Notes: generated from the sequence alone by a model not told the origin. 64,000 bases of DNA from Amycolatopsis deserti (GCF_014653945.1 NZ_BNAU01000004.1:248001-312000); one strand, 5' to 3'; shown: positions 44,812 through 54,413, counted from the stretch's first letter. Numbers and translations: made by a program.

Positions 44812-47738
44812 TCCTCACTCCTCACTGCCTCGTCCGGCGGGGTGGTTCCCCCGCCACTCACCGGGTCGCCCTGGTCAGAGGGGCCCGGCGTGCTCTCCCG
44901 CAGCGCGTGACGGCCACTGACGTAGCCGCGCTGGAAGCTCGCCATCCGTTCGCGCGCCGCCTCGGCGGAGCGGGCCAGTGCGCCCTGCCCCGGCCGGCCG
45001 ACGGTGGTGTCGGTGAAGGCATCGGGCTCGCCCACCGGGATCGAACCGGGGACGAGGTGCGCGTTGGGCACCCGCTTCGGCAGCCCGGCCGGAGTGATCT
45101 CCTCCTCCCGCGACTCGAGCAGGGATTGCGCCGCGCGCCAGCCCTCATCCGACACACTGTGCCAAAGATCGGCGCTTTTGTCGTCGGCCTCCGGTGCTCG
45201 TTCGGCGGCGGGTGCGGGTTCCTCCTCCAGGTCTCCGCTCACCGAGGCGGGGTCCTCCCCCTCCGCACTGAACCACCGCGACACAACCGACTGGTAGATC
45301 GGCAGCCGCTTGGTGGGCACGTCGTCGTCGAAGATGCTCTCCGGCGCCGGCTGCGGCTCCTCGGCCGGCTGCTCGGTGACCGGGACGTACTGCGGTTCGC
45401 GCTTGGGCAGGGCCAGCGAACCGAAGTGGTTCGGCGGCTCCTCGCGGGGCGGGGTGGAGCCGTTCGACGGCGGCTCCTCGGCCCGCGGCTTGCCCCGGCT
45501 GAGGAAGGCCGCGTCGGACGAGCCGGCGACCAGGTCGTCGAGGCTGATCGGCTGGTCCAGCGGTCGCAGCACACCGGTCGTCTGGTCCTGGGCCGGCTCG
45601 CGGCGCGCCAGGTTCGACGGCGTGCGCTGCGCCGGCACCGGCGGCAGGCTCGGCGACGACGTCTCGGCCGGCCGCGGCATCGGCTCCTGCGCGACCGGGC
45701 CAAGCAGGTCCGGCGGCACGACGACGCGCGCGATCACGCCGCCGTCGATGTCCTCGTTCTCCCGCAGGCGCACCTCGATGCCCTGCCGCTGGGCCAGTCG
45801 CGCGACCACGTACAGACCCATCCGGCGGGTCACCGACACGTCCAGGTCCGGCGGGTCGGCGAGGCGCTTGTTGGCCTCGGCGATCTGCTCCGGCGACATG
45901 CCGACCCCGCGGTCGGTGATCTGGATGGCGAGCGCCTTCTTGCGGGTCACCACGGCCCGGACGCTGACCTTGGTCTCCGGCTCGGAGAAGTAGGTGGCGT
46001 TGTCGAGCAGCTCGGCGAGCAGGTGCACCAGGTCGTGCACGGACGGGCCGCGGACGGCGACCTCGGGGATCGCGCCGACGTCGACCCGCGCGTACTGCTC
46101 GATCTCGGACACCGCCGCGCCGATCACGTCGGCCGCGGAGACCGGTTTGGGCATCGACTTGCTCAGTCCCGCGCCGGAGAGCACCAGCAGGCTCTCGCCG
46201 TTGCGGCGCAGCCGGGTCGCCAGGTGGTCCAGCTCGAACAGGCTTGCGAGGTGGTCGGGGTCCTGCTCGTCGGCCTCCAGCAGGTCGATCACCGCGAGCT
46301 GGCGCTCCACCAGGCGCTGCGACCGGCGCGAGAGGTTGACGAAGATGCCGTTGACGTTGTCGCGCAGCAGCGCCTGCTCGGCGGCGAGGCGGACGGCCTG
46401 GCCGTGCACCACGTCGAAGGACCGGGCGACCTGGCCGATCTCCTCGGTGGTGTGGACCGGCACCGGCTCGATCGCCTTGGCCGCGGCGGCGGCGGGGTCG
46501 GCCTCGCGCATGATCCGCTCGACCGCGTCCGGCAGGTGCACCTCGGCGACCTGCAGCGCGGTCGAGCGCAGCGTGCGCAGCGGCCGGATCAGCGAGCGCG
46601 CCACGACGTACATCAGCGTGAGCACGATCAGCAGCCCGGCGAGGATGATCGCGATCGTGATCAGCAGGTTCTGCTGCTGCTCGCTGATCAGTCCGTTCGT
46701 GTAGGCGGCGGCGTCGTCCAGCAGCCGGTTCTGGACCTGGCTGATCAGGTTGAGCGTGTCCGACGAGGACTGCGCGACCGCGGCCGGATCGATGGCCAGC
46801 GCGAGCGGCGGGTTCGCCTGGGCGCGCAGCAACGCCAGCTGCTGCAGGGTGAACCGCTGCGAAACCTGCGGGCCGGACAGCGTGGTCGAGTAGTCCAGCT
46901 GGGCCTGCGGGGTGGCGACGCCGCTGAACCGGTCGATCGCGGCGACCAGGTTCGACTGCGCGGTCGTGAGGTTCTTCAGCTCGGCCGGGTCGAACCTGCC
47001 GCGGATCGCGGCGCTGCGCAGGTAGGAGTTCTGCTGGGCGGAGTACTCCTTGGCGTCGGCGAGGAAGCCGAGCGCCTCGTGGCGGTCCTGCAGGCCCTGG
47101 TCGGTGACGTCGGCGTCGAACTCGTCGGCGATCAGCTGCAGCGCGTCGATCACGCCGGTGTAGCCGGCCTGGGCGGCCAGGCTCGGGAAGTCCGCGGCGC
47201 CGGCCGAAGACCGCAGCTGGCTCAGGCCGTCGAGGCGCGCGAGGCCCTGCTGGTAGCGCGCGGAGGTGGCGTCGTCGCTGATCGCGGAGACCTCGCCGAC
47301 CGCGCCGCGCACGGTGTCGGCGGCGGTCTCGGCGGTTCGGATCGCGTTGTCGAGCTCGGTCCGGTCGGCCGGACGGCCGGAGGCGATCCACGCCGACATC
47401 GCGTCCCGCTCGCGCTGCAGCGCGTCGACCTCGGCGGCGACCTTCTGGCTGAGTTCGATGCGTTGTTCGGCGTGCTGGTAGACGGTCATCGTGTCGAAGC
47501 TGTCGTACACGCGCAGACCGGCCAGGGACAGCGCGGCGGCGGTCGGCACGGCGACCACCGCGGCGATCTTGGCGTTGACGCGCCAGTTCGCGAGACCACG
47601 GACACGGCGTCCGCGCTCACCACCGGTCGATGCTCCGATCGCGTTGTCCTGCGCACCGACGTCGTTACTCTGTGCGACAGGCGACTCCGCCGGGGACACT
47701 GCCTTGCGACCGCGCTCCCCGCTCGTGGGCTGGGGCAC
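44808..47738 (-). CDS. Conservon sensor histidine kinase with NIT domain (CvnA-like)
   Basis: This is a 976-residue membrane kinase. One membrane helix (about residues 54-78) and a second (~356-378) enclose an extracellular nitrate/nitrite-type (NIT) sensing domain. HAMP and a helical linker lead to the ATPase domain: N-box ELLDNATYFS (~579), G1 DRGVGMS (~611) and RRMGLYVVARLA (~641). The ~300-residue tail is disordered, Pro/Glu-rich. In conservons such kinases signal through roadblock, DUF742 and GTPase partners. I used GTG 47738 with AAGGAAG upstream. Confidence 0.9.
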   Translation of the reverse strand: MPQPTSGERGRKAVSPAESPVAQSNDVGAQDNAIGASTGGERGRRVRGLANWRVNAKIAAVVAVPTAAALSLAGLRVYDSFDTMTVYQHAEQRIELSQKVAAEVDALQRERDAMSAWIASGRPADRTELDNAIRTAETAADTVRGAVGEVSAISDDATSARYQQGLARLDGLSQLRSSAGAADFPSLAAQAGYTGVIDALQLIADEFDADVTDQGLQDRHEALGFLADAKEYSAQQNSYLRSAAIRGRFDPAELKNLTTAQSNLVAAIDRFSGVATPQAQLDYSTTLSGPQVSQRFTLQQLALLRAQANPPLALAIDPAAVAQSSSDTLNLISQVQNRLLDDAAAYTNGLISEQQQNLLITIAIILAGLLIVLTLMYVVARSLIRPLRTLRSTALQVAEVHLPDAVERIMREADPAAAAAKAIEPVPVHTTEEIGQVARSFDVVHGQAVRLAAEQALLRDNVNGIFVNLSRRSQRLVERQLAVIDLLEADEQDPDHLASLFELDHLATRLRRNGESLLVLSGAGLSKSMPKPVSAADVIGAAVSEIEQYARVDVGAIPEVAVRGPSVHDLVHLLAELLDNATYFSEPETKVSVRAVVTRKKALAIQITDRGVGMSPEQIAEANKRLADPPDLDVSVTRRMGLYVVARLAQRQGIEVRLRENEDIDGGVIARVVVPPDLLGPVAQEPMPRPAETSSPSLPPVPAQRTPSNLARREPAQDQTTGVLRPLDQPISLDDLVAGSSDAAFLSRGKPRAEEPPSNGSTPPREEPPNHFGSLALPKREPQYVPVTEQPAEEPQPAPESIFDDDVPTKRLPIYQSVVSRWFSAEGEDPASVSGDLEEEPAPAAERAPEADDKSADLWHSVSDEGWRAAQSLLESREEEITPAGLPKRVPNAHLVPGSIPVGEPDAFTDTTVGRPGQGALARSAEAARERMASFQRGYVSGRHALRESTPGPSDQGDPVSGGGTTPPDEAVRSEE

Positions 47739-48227
47739 CGAGGACTTCCTTCCCGGTTCGAGCTGTCCAGTTTCCGCGTTTCCGCACTCGGGTCCCACGC
47801 CATGAGAACCAGGACGTGAATGGTTAACAGGGGGCCACCCGATTGGGGTAGAGGCTATCGGCTGCCGGGATGAAAGGGAAGCCGGGCAGAGGGCTCTCAC
47901 CACGAACTTTACCCGTCACCCCGGTGACGAATTCTCACCAACTGTCTCAGTGGCACCGCGAATGCACGTGACTCAGCGTGCACTGGATCAGCCCTCGCCA
48001 GCTGTTACCTATCTCACTATCCGGAAGGTGGGACGCGGCTGTGACAGGACGGCGGTGAATGTCCCATCAGACCCGCCGAGACCTCACAAGGTCTTGACGC
48101 GGCCGTTGGACCTGCACAATCCTGCGCCTTGACTCGTGAACTACTCCCACCCGTTCGGGTACCCCTTGCGTTACCGAGAGTAGATAGAGGCGACAGGCTC
48201 CACGTCCAGGAGGGATCCGGCCACACC
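47739..48227. other. 489-bp divergent promoter region between conservon and glutamate transporter
   Basis: No gene is recognised here. Two dyads are visible: TGCACG-N8-CGTGCA at about 47960-47985, and AGACCTCACAAGGTCT (48079-48094). The latter overlaps a possible -35 TTGACG at 48094, about 130 bp before the transporter start. One or both may be regulator sites. Confidence 0.5.
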
Positions 48228-49154
48228 ATGACGGCTTCGATACGGCGACGGCGCCTCGCGGCCCTGCTCACGGCGGTCGCGCTCGGCGCGGTGACCGCGT
48301 GCACCTCGAGCGGGGGCGCGGTACCGACCAGCGGGAGCGCGAACCAGGAGCAGAGCCTCCTCGACCGGGCCCCGGTGGCGTCCGACGCGGACCTCGCGAC
48401 CAGCCCGACCGCGCAGGCGATCAAACAGCGCGGGCAGATCCTCATCGGGAGCCAGCTGGACACGCCGCTGCTGTCCCAGCAGAACCCGACGACCGGCCAG
48501 ACCGAGGGGTTCGACGCGATCCTCGGCCGGTTGCTGGCGAAGTACATCCTGGGACGGCCGAACGTCAAGATCGTCAATTCCACGTCGCAGATCCGTGAGG
48601 CGTTGCTGCAGAACAACACCGTCGACGTGGTTCTGCACACCTATTCGATCACCCCCGCGCGGGCGGAGAAGGTGTCCTTCGCCGGGCCGTACTTCGTGTC
48701 GGGGCCGGCGATCATGGCGCGCAAGGGCGATTCCAGCGTGACCAAGCCGCAGGACATGAAGGGCAAGCGGGTGCTGGCGGTGACGAACTCGACCGGTTCG
48801 GCGCTGGTCCAGCAGTACGAGCCCGCGCAGGTGATCACGCTGAGCACGAACTCGGAGTGCGTGACGGCCCTGGAGCAGGGGCGCGGCGACGTGTACGTGA
48901 ACGATTTGACGCAGCTGGCCGGGAACGCGCAGACGAACGACAAGGTGCAGATCGTCAGCGGGACGTTCGGGCAGGACCCCTACGGCATCGGGATCCACCA
49001 CGGGGACGAGACGTTCAAGCGGTTCGTCAACGCGTGGCTGGAGAAGATCCAGGCCGCGGGGCTGTGGCAGGAGGCGTACAAGCAGACGCTGGGGACGGTC
49101 ATCCCGGGTGACGCGCCGGCGCCGCCCAAGACGGGTTCCGTGCCGGGATCGTGA
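48228..49154 (+). CDS. Glutamate-type ABC transporter substrate-binding lipoprotein
   Basis: This 308-residue protein has a signal peptide with lipobox AVTAC and a family-3 amino-acid-binding fold: GQILIGSQLDTPLLSQQNP, GFDAILGRLL, ARAEKVSFAGPYFVSGPAI and TLSTNSECVTALEQGRGDVYV. It resembles GluB-type proteins. The ATG at 48228 has AGGAGGG 12-13 nt upstream. The first permease overlaps its stop by 4 bp. Confidence 0.9.
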   Translation: MTASIRRRRLAALLTAVALGAVTACTSSGGAVPTSGSANQEQSLLDRAPVASDADLATSPTAQAIKQRGQILIGSQLDTPLLSQQNPTTGQTEGFDAILGRLLAKYILGRPNVKIVNSTSQIREALLQNNTVDVVLHTYSITPARAEKVSFAGPYFVSGPAIMARKGDSSVTKPQDMKGKRVLAVTNSTGSALVQQYEPAQVITLSTNSECVTALEQGRGDVYVNDLTQLAGNAQTNDKVQIVSGTFGQDPYGIGIHHGDETFKRFVNAWLEKIQAAGLWQEAYKQTLGTVIPGDAPAPPKTGSVPGS

Positions 49155-49795
49155 CCGGGTGGGGCGGTCACCTCGGGGAGTTCGCCGAGGGCGCGCTGAA
49201 CACGGTGCTGCTGACCGTGTTCAGCGCCGGGGGCGCGATCGTGCTTGCGGTGGTCATCACGGCGTTCCGGATCTGCCCGGTTCGCCCGTTGCGTGCTTTC
49301 GGTGCGGGTTATGTCGAGCTGTTCCAGAACATTCCGCTCGCCGTGTGGCTGGTGTTGTTCGTATTCGGCCTGCCGATGGTGGGAATCAGCTTCGGCTTGT
49401 TCACGACCGCCGTCCTCGCGACGGCTCTGTACATGGCTTCGTATTACGCGGAAACGCTGCGGGCGGGCGTGAACGGCGTGGCGAGGGGCCAGGCGGAGGC
49501 GGCGCGGGCGCTGGGTCTTGGTTTCGGACAGTCACTGTCAGCGGTGGTGCTGCCGCAGGCGCTGCGCACGATCATCCAGCCGCTCGGGAACGTGACCATC
49601 CAGCTGCTGATGAACACAGCGCTCGCCGCGGCGGTCGGGGTGGTGGAACTGACGGAGGCGACGAACCGGGTGAATCTCGCCCTGGCGGAGCCGCTCCCGC
49701 TGTACATCGGGGCGGGCTTTTGTTACGCCGCGCTGGCGCTGGTGATCTCCACAGGAGCCGGCGTGTTGGACCGAAGGCTGGCGGTACCGCGATGA
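49151..49795 (+). CDS. Amino-acid ABC transporter permease (GluC-like)
   Basis: This 214-residue permease has about five membrane segments and the EAA motif with AARALGLGFGQSLSAVVLPQAL near its middle, followed by NVTIQLLMNTALAAAVGV. It starts at GTG 49151, overlapping the binding-protein stop (GTGA). A 378-bp gap with tandem repeats separates it from the second permease. Confidence 0.9.
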   Translation: MTGWGGHLGEFAEGALNTVLLTVFSAGGAIVLAVVITAFRICPVRPLRAFGAGYVELFQNIPLAVWLVLFVFGLPMVGISFGLFTTAVLATALYMASYYAETLRAGVNGVARGQAEAARALGLGFGQSLSAVVLPQALRTIIQPLGNVTIQLLMNTALAAAVGVVELTEATNRVNLALAEPLPLYIGAGFCYAALALVISTGAGVLDRRLAVPR

Positions 49796-49826
49796 GAGCG
49801 CCGATTGCCGGCCGTTTTCGGTGGGC

Positions 49827-49886
49827 GCTCGGATCACCGGCCGTACCCCGGTGCGGGCTCGGATCACCGGCCGCGCCCCGGTGCGG
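49827..49886. repeat. 30-bp tandem repeat, two copies
   Basis: Two adjacent 30-bp units (49827-49856 and 49857-49886) beginning GCTCGGATCACCGGCCG differ only at two positions (TA versus CG). They start 32 bp after the first permease gene and precede the 23-bp array. Confidence 0.9.
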
Positions 49887-49913
49887 ACGCGGCTTTCGGA
49901 GCGGTGCAGCCGC

Positions 49914-50140
49914 CGGGCCAGTCATCGCCGCGCGAGGGGCCCAACGATCGCCGCACGAGCGGCCCAGCCATCGCCGCACCATCGGCCCAACGATCGCTAC
50001 ACGAGTGGCCCTACCATCGCCGCACCACTGGTCCAGCCATCGCACTACTCGCCCAACCGCAGCGCCACCACCGGCCCAACCACCACCACACCACCGGCCC
50101 AGTCGCGATCCCATGAGCCGTCCAATCGTCGCCCCACGAG
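49914..50140. repeat. Degenerate 23-bp tandem array, about ten units
   Basis: Units such as CGGCCCAACGATCGCCGCAC repeat every 23 bp (starts near 49914, 49937, 49960, 49983, 50006, 50029), then one short 20-bp unit, then 50072, 50095 and 50118. Units differ at several positions. There are no spacers between units, so it is not a CRISPR. It fills the gap between the two permease genes and is open in several frames only because it is GC-rich. Confidence 0.85.
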
Positions 50141-50173
50141 AGGGCCTTCCGTGCTGAATCAGGCAGCCCGCGC

Positions 50174-51076
50174 ATGACCTCCGTTCTCTTCGACACCCCC
50201 GGTCCGCGCGCCCGGCGGCGCATCCGCATCGCCACCGTCGTCGCGTGTGTGGCCGGTCTCGTGCTCCTCGCGGTGGCCGTACGGCAGTTCGCGATCAACG
50301 GGGAGCTCGCCGCGGAGCGGTGGGCGCCCTACGGCTCCTGGCCGATGTGGCGCTACCTGCTCGGCGGCCTCGGCGGCACGGCCCTGGCCGCCGTGCTGGC
50401 CGTCGCGATCGCCATGGTCGCCGGGCTCGTGCTGGCGCTCGGGCGGATCTCGCGGCACGTCGTCGCCCGCGCGCCGGCCCGGGCGTACGTCGAGGTCGTC
50501 CGCGTCGTCCCGCTGCTCCTGCTCATCTACTTCGCGATGTTCGCGCTGCCCCGGTACGGCGTGGACCTCCCCCTGCTCTGGAAACTCGTCCTCCCGATCG
50601 CCGTGTCCCGCGCGGCCCAGCTCGCCGAGATCTTCCGCAGCGGCTTCCGCTCCCTCGAAGCCGGCCAGGGCGAGGCGGCGGCCGCGCTCGGCATGCGTCC
50701 CTACCAGTCGATGCGGCACGTGATCTTCCCGCAGGCCATCCGCCGCGTGGTGCCGGCGCTGATCAGCCAGACCGCGGGCGTCGTGAAGGACACCTCGCTC
50801 GGCATCGTCGTCAGCTACGCCGAACTCCTGCAGAGCGGCAAGGTCCTCGCCGGCTACAACCGGCTCCTGATTCAGACCTACCTGATCATCGCGCTGCTCT
50901 ACTTCCTGATCAACTACGCGCTGTCCCGCCTGGCCCGCGCGATCGACGCCCGCCAACGGCTAGCCGGGATCGAACCCGTCAGCCCTCCGAACCCCGGGCG
51001 TCGCGGGCTCGGGCGAATCCGTTCTGCAGCCGCGACATCCGGTGGCGGACTTCGTCGGGATCGAGTGAGAGCGTAG
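50174..51076 (+). CDS. Amino-acid ABC transporter permease (GluD-like)
   Basis: This 300-residue permease has about five to six membrane segments and the EAA loop AAAALGMRPYQSMRHVIFPQAI. The last ~40 residues are a basic, glycine-rich tail that overlaps the convergent kinase gene by 98 bp. With the binding protein and the other permease it forms a glutamate-type importer, but no ATPase gene is present at this locus. Confidence 0.9.
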   Translation: MTSVLFDTPGPRARRRIRIATVVACVAGLVLLAVAVRQFAINGELAAERWAPYGSWPMWRYLLGGLGGTALAAVLAVAIAMVAGLVLALGRISRHVVARAPARAYVEVVRVVPLLLLIYFAMFALPRYGVDLPLLWKLVLPIAVSRAAQLAEIFRSGFRSLEAGQGEAAAALGMRPYQSMRHVIFPQAIRRVVPALISQTAGVVKDTSLGIVVSYAELLQSGKVLAGYNRLLIQTYLIIALLYFLINYALSRLARAIDARQRLAGIEPVSPPNPGRRGLGRIRSAAATSGGGLRRDRVRA

Positions 51077-53516
51077 GCGGGTCGAACGAGTCCGGCCGTC
51101 GCCGCACCTGCTGCGGGAAGTTCGGCGGATTCCCGTCGACCGCCGCGTCGTCGTCCGCCGACGGCCACTCCGGCTCGGCCGGCCAATCCGGATCCGCCGC
51201 CGAAGCACGGCTGACCGGCCAGTGCTCGCCGGTCGTGAACCACCGCGACAGCACCGCCTGGTACGCCGGCATCCGCTCGGTCGGCTCCTCGTCCTCCGGC
51301 GGGAAGGCGTCGTTGTCCGAGGTCGGCCAGTCGACCCGGCCCTCCCGCTCGATCGGCGCGCGGGGTGGTTCGTCCCGCACGACCGGGATCGAGACCGTGT
51401 CGTCCGGCTCCGGTTCCGGCGCGGGCTCCGGTTGCGGCAGCGGGATCGGCTTGAGCGACGGCAGCGCGACCGGCACCGGCGGCGGCTCCGGGGCGGGCGG
51501 CGCGACGGGGGCGGGAAGCGGTTCCGGCACCGGCGCGACGTTCTCGATCACCAGCCGGGCCGGGACGACGACCGTCGCGACCAGCCCCCCACCGTCCGCG
51601 GAGCGCAGCCGCACCTGGATGTCGTGGCGCTTCGCGAGCGTGGCGACCACGAACAGGCCCATCCGCCGGGACACCTCGACGTCCACCTCGGGCGGGTTCG
51701 CCAGCCGCTTGTTGGCGCGGTCGATCTCCGGCTGCGGCATGCCCGCGCCCTGGTCGGTGATGTGCACGTGCCAGGCGCCGTTCTCAGCGAGCGAGCTGAC
51801 CACGGTCACCGTCTTGTCCGACGGCGAGTAGAGCGTCGCGTTCTCCAGCAGCTCGGAAACGACGTGCACCAGGTCGTTGCACGCCTCGCCACGGATCGCG
51901 ATCTCCGGCATCGCGGTCAGCTCGATGCGCTGGTAGTGCTCGACCTCGGACAGCGCCGCGCCGATGATCTCCTCGGCGGCGACCGGTTCGGCCTTCTCGT
52001 CACCGAAGTCGTGCCCGGACAGCACGAGCAGGTTCTCGCTGTTGCGGCGCATCCGCGTGGCCAGGTGGTCGAGCTCGAACAGGCCGCCGAGGGTCTCCGG
52101 GTCCTGCTCGTCGGCCTCCATCCGGTCCAGCACGGAAAGCTGACGTTCGACCAGGTCCTGGCTGCGCTTGGACAGGTTGACGAACATCGCGTTGATGTTC
52201 TCCCGCAGCAACGCCTGCTCACCGGCCAGCCGCACCGCTTGCCCGTGCACCGCGTCGAACGCGCGGGCCACCTGCCCGACCTCCTCGCGGGTGAACACCG
52301 GAACGGGCGCCACGCCGCGGTGCGCGGTCATGAAGTCCGGATGCGGGTCGGCGAGGATTTCGTCCACCGCCGCGGGCAGGCGATGCTCGGCGACGTCGAA
52401 CGCGGTGTTGCGCAGGATCCGCAGCGGCCGCAGCAGCGACCGCCCGATGACCACGGCGAGCACCGCGCACAGCAGCAGAACGCCGAAGACCACCGCGGCG
52501 TTGACGATCGCGGAGCGGCGCGCGTCGGTGGCGAGCGCATCGCACCGCTGCTGCGTCTGCACCTGCAACGTCTGCTGGAACTGGTAGGCGAGGTCGATGG
52601 TCCCGGTGATCGCCTGGTCCCACTGGCGCGAGTCGAGCCCGGACAGGCTCTGCCCGTTCTCCGTCCTGGTGATCGCGAGTTCGAACAGCGAATTCGCCGT
52701 CTGCACGGCCGGACCCGCCACGGTCTGCTCGTAGACGCGCTGCTCGGCCGGGGTGGCGAACTTCCGGAAGTCGTTCTGCGCTGCGGCGAGCTGGGCGTCC
52801 GCGCCGAGGAGCTTCCGGAGCCGGTCGTCGGACACCTCGCCCTCCGCGAAGGCCTGCCCGAGAACCGCGCGCTTGACCGACATCTGGTCCTTCACGCGGG
52901 CGAGCGCGTTGGCGGACAGCCGCAGCCGCGCGACCTCCGCGTCCGCGATCTCGGCGACGGCCTGGTCGGACAGGTCGAGCACCCCGGAAATGAGGTCGCT
53001 GTAAGAGGTCAGGATCGAATCGGCTGACGAGTTCGAGAACTCACCCGAATAGCGCAGCCCGGGCAGGGAGTCGAGCCGGGACTGGGCTTCCTTCAGCTCC
53101 TCGGCGCTCGCCGTGGAGAGCAACGACTGCTGGGCGGCGAGTTCCCGGGCGAACGCGCCGGCGGCCTGGTCCACCCGCGTGCGCTGGTCACGTACCTCGC
53201 TCAGCCCGTTGCGGCGCTGGCCGGCGACGTACCGCACGGTCAGGTCCCGCTCACGCTGCAGTTCGTTGACCACCGCGTTGACGCCCGCGTCCACGCGCGC
53301 GTGCGCGGCGAGCTCGGCCAGCTGTTCGGCGTGCCGCAGGTCGGCGCGCACGTGCACGGTGATCAGCGCCAGCACGGTCAGCATCGGGATGAGCAGGACG
53401 GCGATCAGCTTCGTGCGCAGCCGCCAGTTCCGCAGCCGCCACCGGCTGCCTGCCCGGGTGTCCGGTCGCCGGTCCAGCGCCTCACCGCTCTCGGGACGCT
53501 TGTACCGCCGGGCCAC
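50979..53516 (-). CDS. NIT-domain sensor histidine kinase without conservon partners
   Basis: This 845-residue kinase is built like the one at 44808: membrane helix (~36-55), extracellular NIT-type domain, second helix (~340-365), HAMP, then ATPase N-box ELLENATLYSP (~560), DQGAGMP (~593) and RRMGLFVVATLA (~625). A Pro/Glu-rich tail of ~180 residues follows. No roadblock, DUF742 or GTPase gene lies next to it. It may feed into the conservon 5 kb away. Start is GTG 53516. Confidence 0.88.
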   Translation of the reverse strand: MARRYKRPESGEALDRRPDTRAGSRWRLRNWRLRTKLIAVLLIPMLTVLALITVHVRADLRHAEQLAELAAHARVDAGVNAVVNELQRERDLTVRYVAGQRRNGLSEVRDQRTRVDQAAGAFARELAAQQSLLSTASAEELKEAQSRLDSLPGLRYSGEFSNSSADSILTSYSDLISGVLDLSDQAVAEIADAEVARLRLSANALARVKDQMSVKRAVLGQAFAEGEVSDDRLRKLLGADAQLAAAQNDFRKFATPAEQRVYEQTVAGPAVQTANSLFELAITRTENGQSLSGLDSRQWDQAITGTIDLAYQFQQTLQVQTQQRCDALATDARRSAIVNAAVVFGVLLLCAVLAVVIGRSLLRPLRILRNTAFDVAEHRLPAAVDEILADPHPDFMTAHRGVAPVPVFTREEVGQVARAFDAVHGQAVRLAGEQALLRENINAMFVNLSKRSQDLVERQLSVLDRMEADEQDPETLGGLFELDHLATRMRRNSENLLVLSGHDFGDEKAEPVAAEEIIGAALSEVEHYQRIELTAMPEIAIRGEACNDLVHVVSELLENATLYSPSDKTVTVVSSLAENGAWHVHITDQGAGMPQPEIDRANKRLANPPEVDVEVSRRMGLFVVATLAKRHDIQVRLRSADGGGLVATVVVPARLVIENVAPVPEPLPAPVAPPAPEPPPVPVALPSLKPIPLPQPEPAPEPEPDDTVSIPVVRDEPPRAPIEREGRVDWPTSDNDAFPPEDEEPTERMPAYQAVLSRWFTTGEHWPVSRASAADPDWPAEPEWPSADDDAAVDGNPPNFPQQVRRRPDSFDPPTLSLDPDEVRHRMSRLQNGFARARDARGSEG

Positions 53517-53750
53517 CTGACTTCCTTCTCTAGCCGTCTTGCCGGACTCGGATCGGCACCGGCTGGGTCGCCAACCCCGGTGAGGGTAGCGACCGCGGAC
53601 ACACGCGCCCCGCCCGCGCTAACCGTGATGCGGTCCGTCGGCGATCGTATTGGCCCCGGACCGCGGCTTCTACCCGCTGGCCGAAATCTTTCGCTGGGCA
53701 AGACGTCCGGCACCGTGCGTGGCGTTCCGCGGTGTGGCGTTCCACACGGT

Positions 53751-54389
53751 CTACGCCACGCCGAGCCTGCCGAAGCCGCCCTCCAGCAGCCCGAACGCCT
53801 CTTCCGCCGCCGCCCTGGCCTGCGGAAACACCTCGTCCGCGGAGTGGCCGGACGCGACCGACCGGTGGTTCTCGCGGGCGAGGGTCCACAGCACCGCGAC
53901 GATCGCGGACGCGGCCACCCGCGCCTCACCGGGCCTCACCGCGGCGGTGTCCGCGAGGGCCTCCGCCAGAGCCTCCTCGGCCGTCTGGTTCAACTCCAGC
54001 ATCCGCGCGAGCAGCGCCGGCGTGGCGAAGATCATCCGGTATAGCGCGAGGACCTCCGGGACGTCGCTGAGCCCGGTGATCGGGTCCCGCCGGTCGAGCC
54101 CGTCGAGGAAGTGCTCGCGGATCGCTTCCAGCGGCGTCCGGCCTTCCGGACGGCCCCGCACCATGCGGGCGCTTTCCGTCTCGTGGTCGGCGAAACGGTG
54201 GACGACCAGGGACTCCTTCGTCGGGAAGTACGCGAACAGGGTGCGCCGCGAGACCTCGGCGACCTCAGCGACCTGCGCAACGGACACCTGATCGAACCCG
54301 TGCTCGAGGAACAGGTTGATCGCGGCGTTCGAGATCGCCTCACGGGTGCGCTGCTTCTTCCGCTCGCGGAGTCCGGCCGGTTCGGTCAC
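53751..54389 (-). CDS. TetR-family regulator of the adjacent monooxygenase
   Basis: This 212-residue TetR protein has HTH VAQVAEVAEVSRRTLFAYFPTKESLV and a helical C-terminal domain. It is divergent from the FAD monooxygenase gene at 54463, with 17-bp iterated repeats in between, so it is the probable repressor of that gene. Confidence 0.9.
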   Translation of the reverse strand: MTEPAGLRERKKQRTREAISNAAINLFLEHGFDQVSVAQVAEVAEVSRRTLFAYFPTKESLVVHRFADHETESARMVRGRPEGRTPLEAIREHFLDGLDRRDPITGLSDVPEVLALYRMIFATPALLARMLELNQTAEEALAEALADTAAVRPGEARVAASAIVAVLWTLARENHRSVASGHSADEVFPQARAAAEEAFGLLEGGFGRLGVA

Positions 54390-54413
54390 GGCCCCAGGCT
54401 AGCAATCTCCTTT

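Noticed and set aside
44805-47819. 1004-residue plus-strand open frame over the conservon kinase
   Set aside because: It is antisense to a clear kinase, rich in Arg, His and Asp as expected for a shadow frame in GC-rich DNA, and has no motif or ribosome binding site.
49914-50140. Possible CRISPR array
   Set aside because: The 23-bp units follow one another without unique spacers, differ among themselves, and no cas gene is in the window.
53517-53750. Possible gene or regulatory element between the second kinase and tetR
   Set aside because: No frame with a recognisable family, no clear dyad and no tRNA-like structure were seen.
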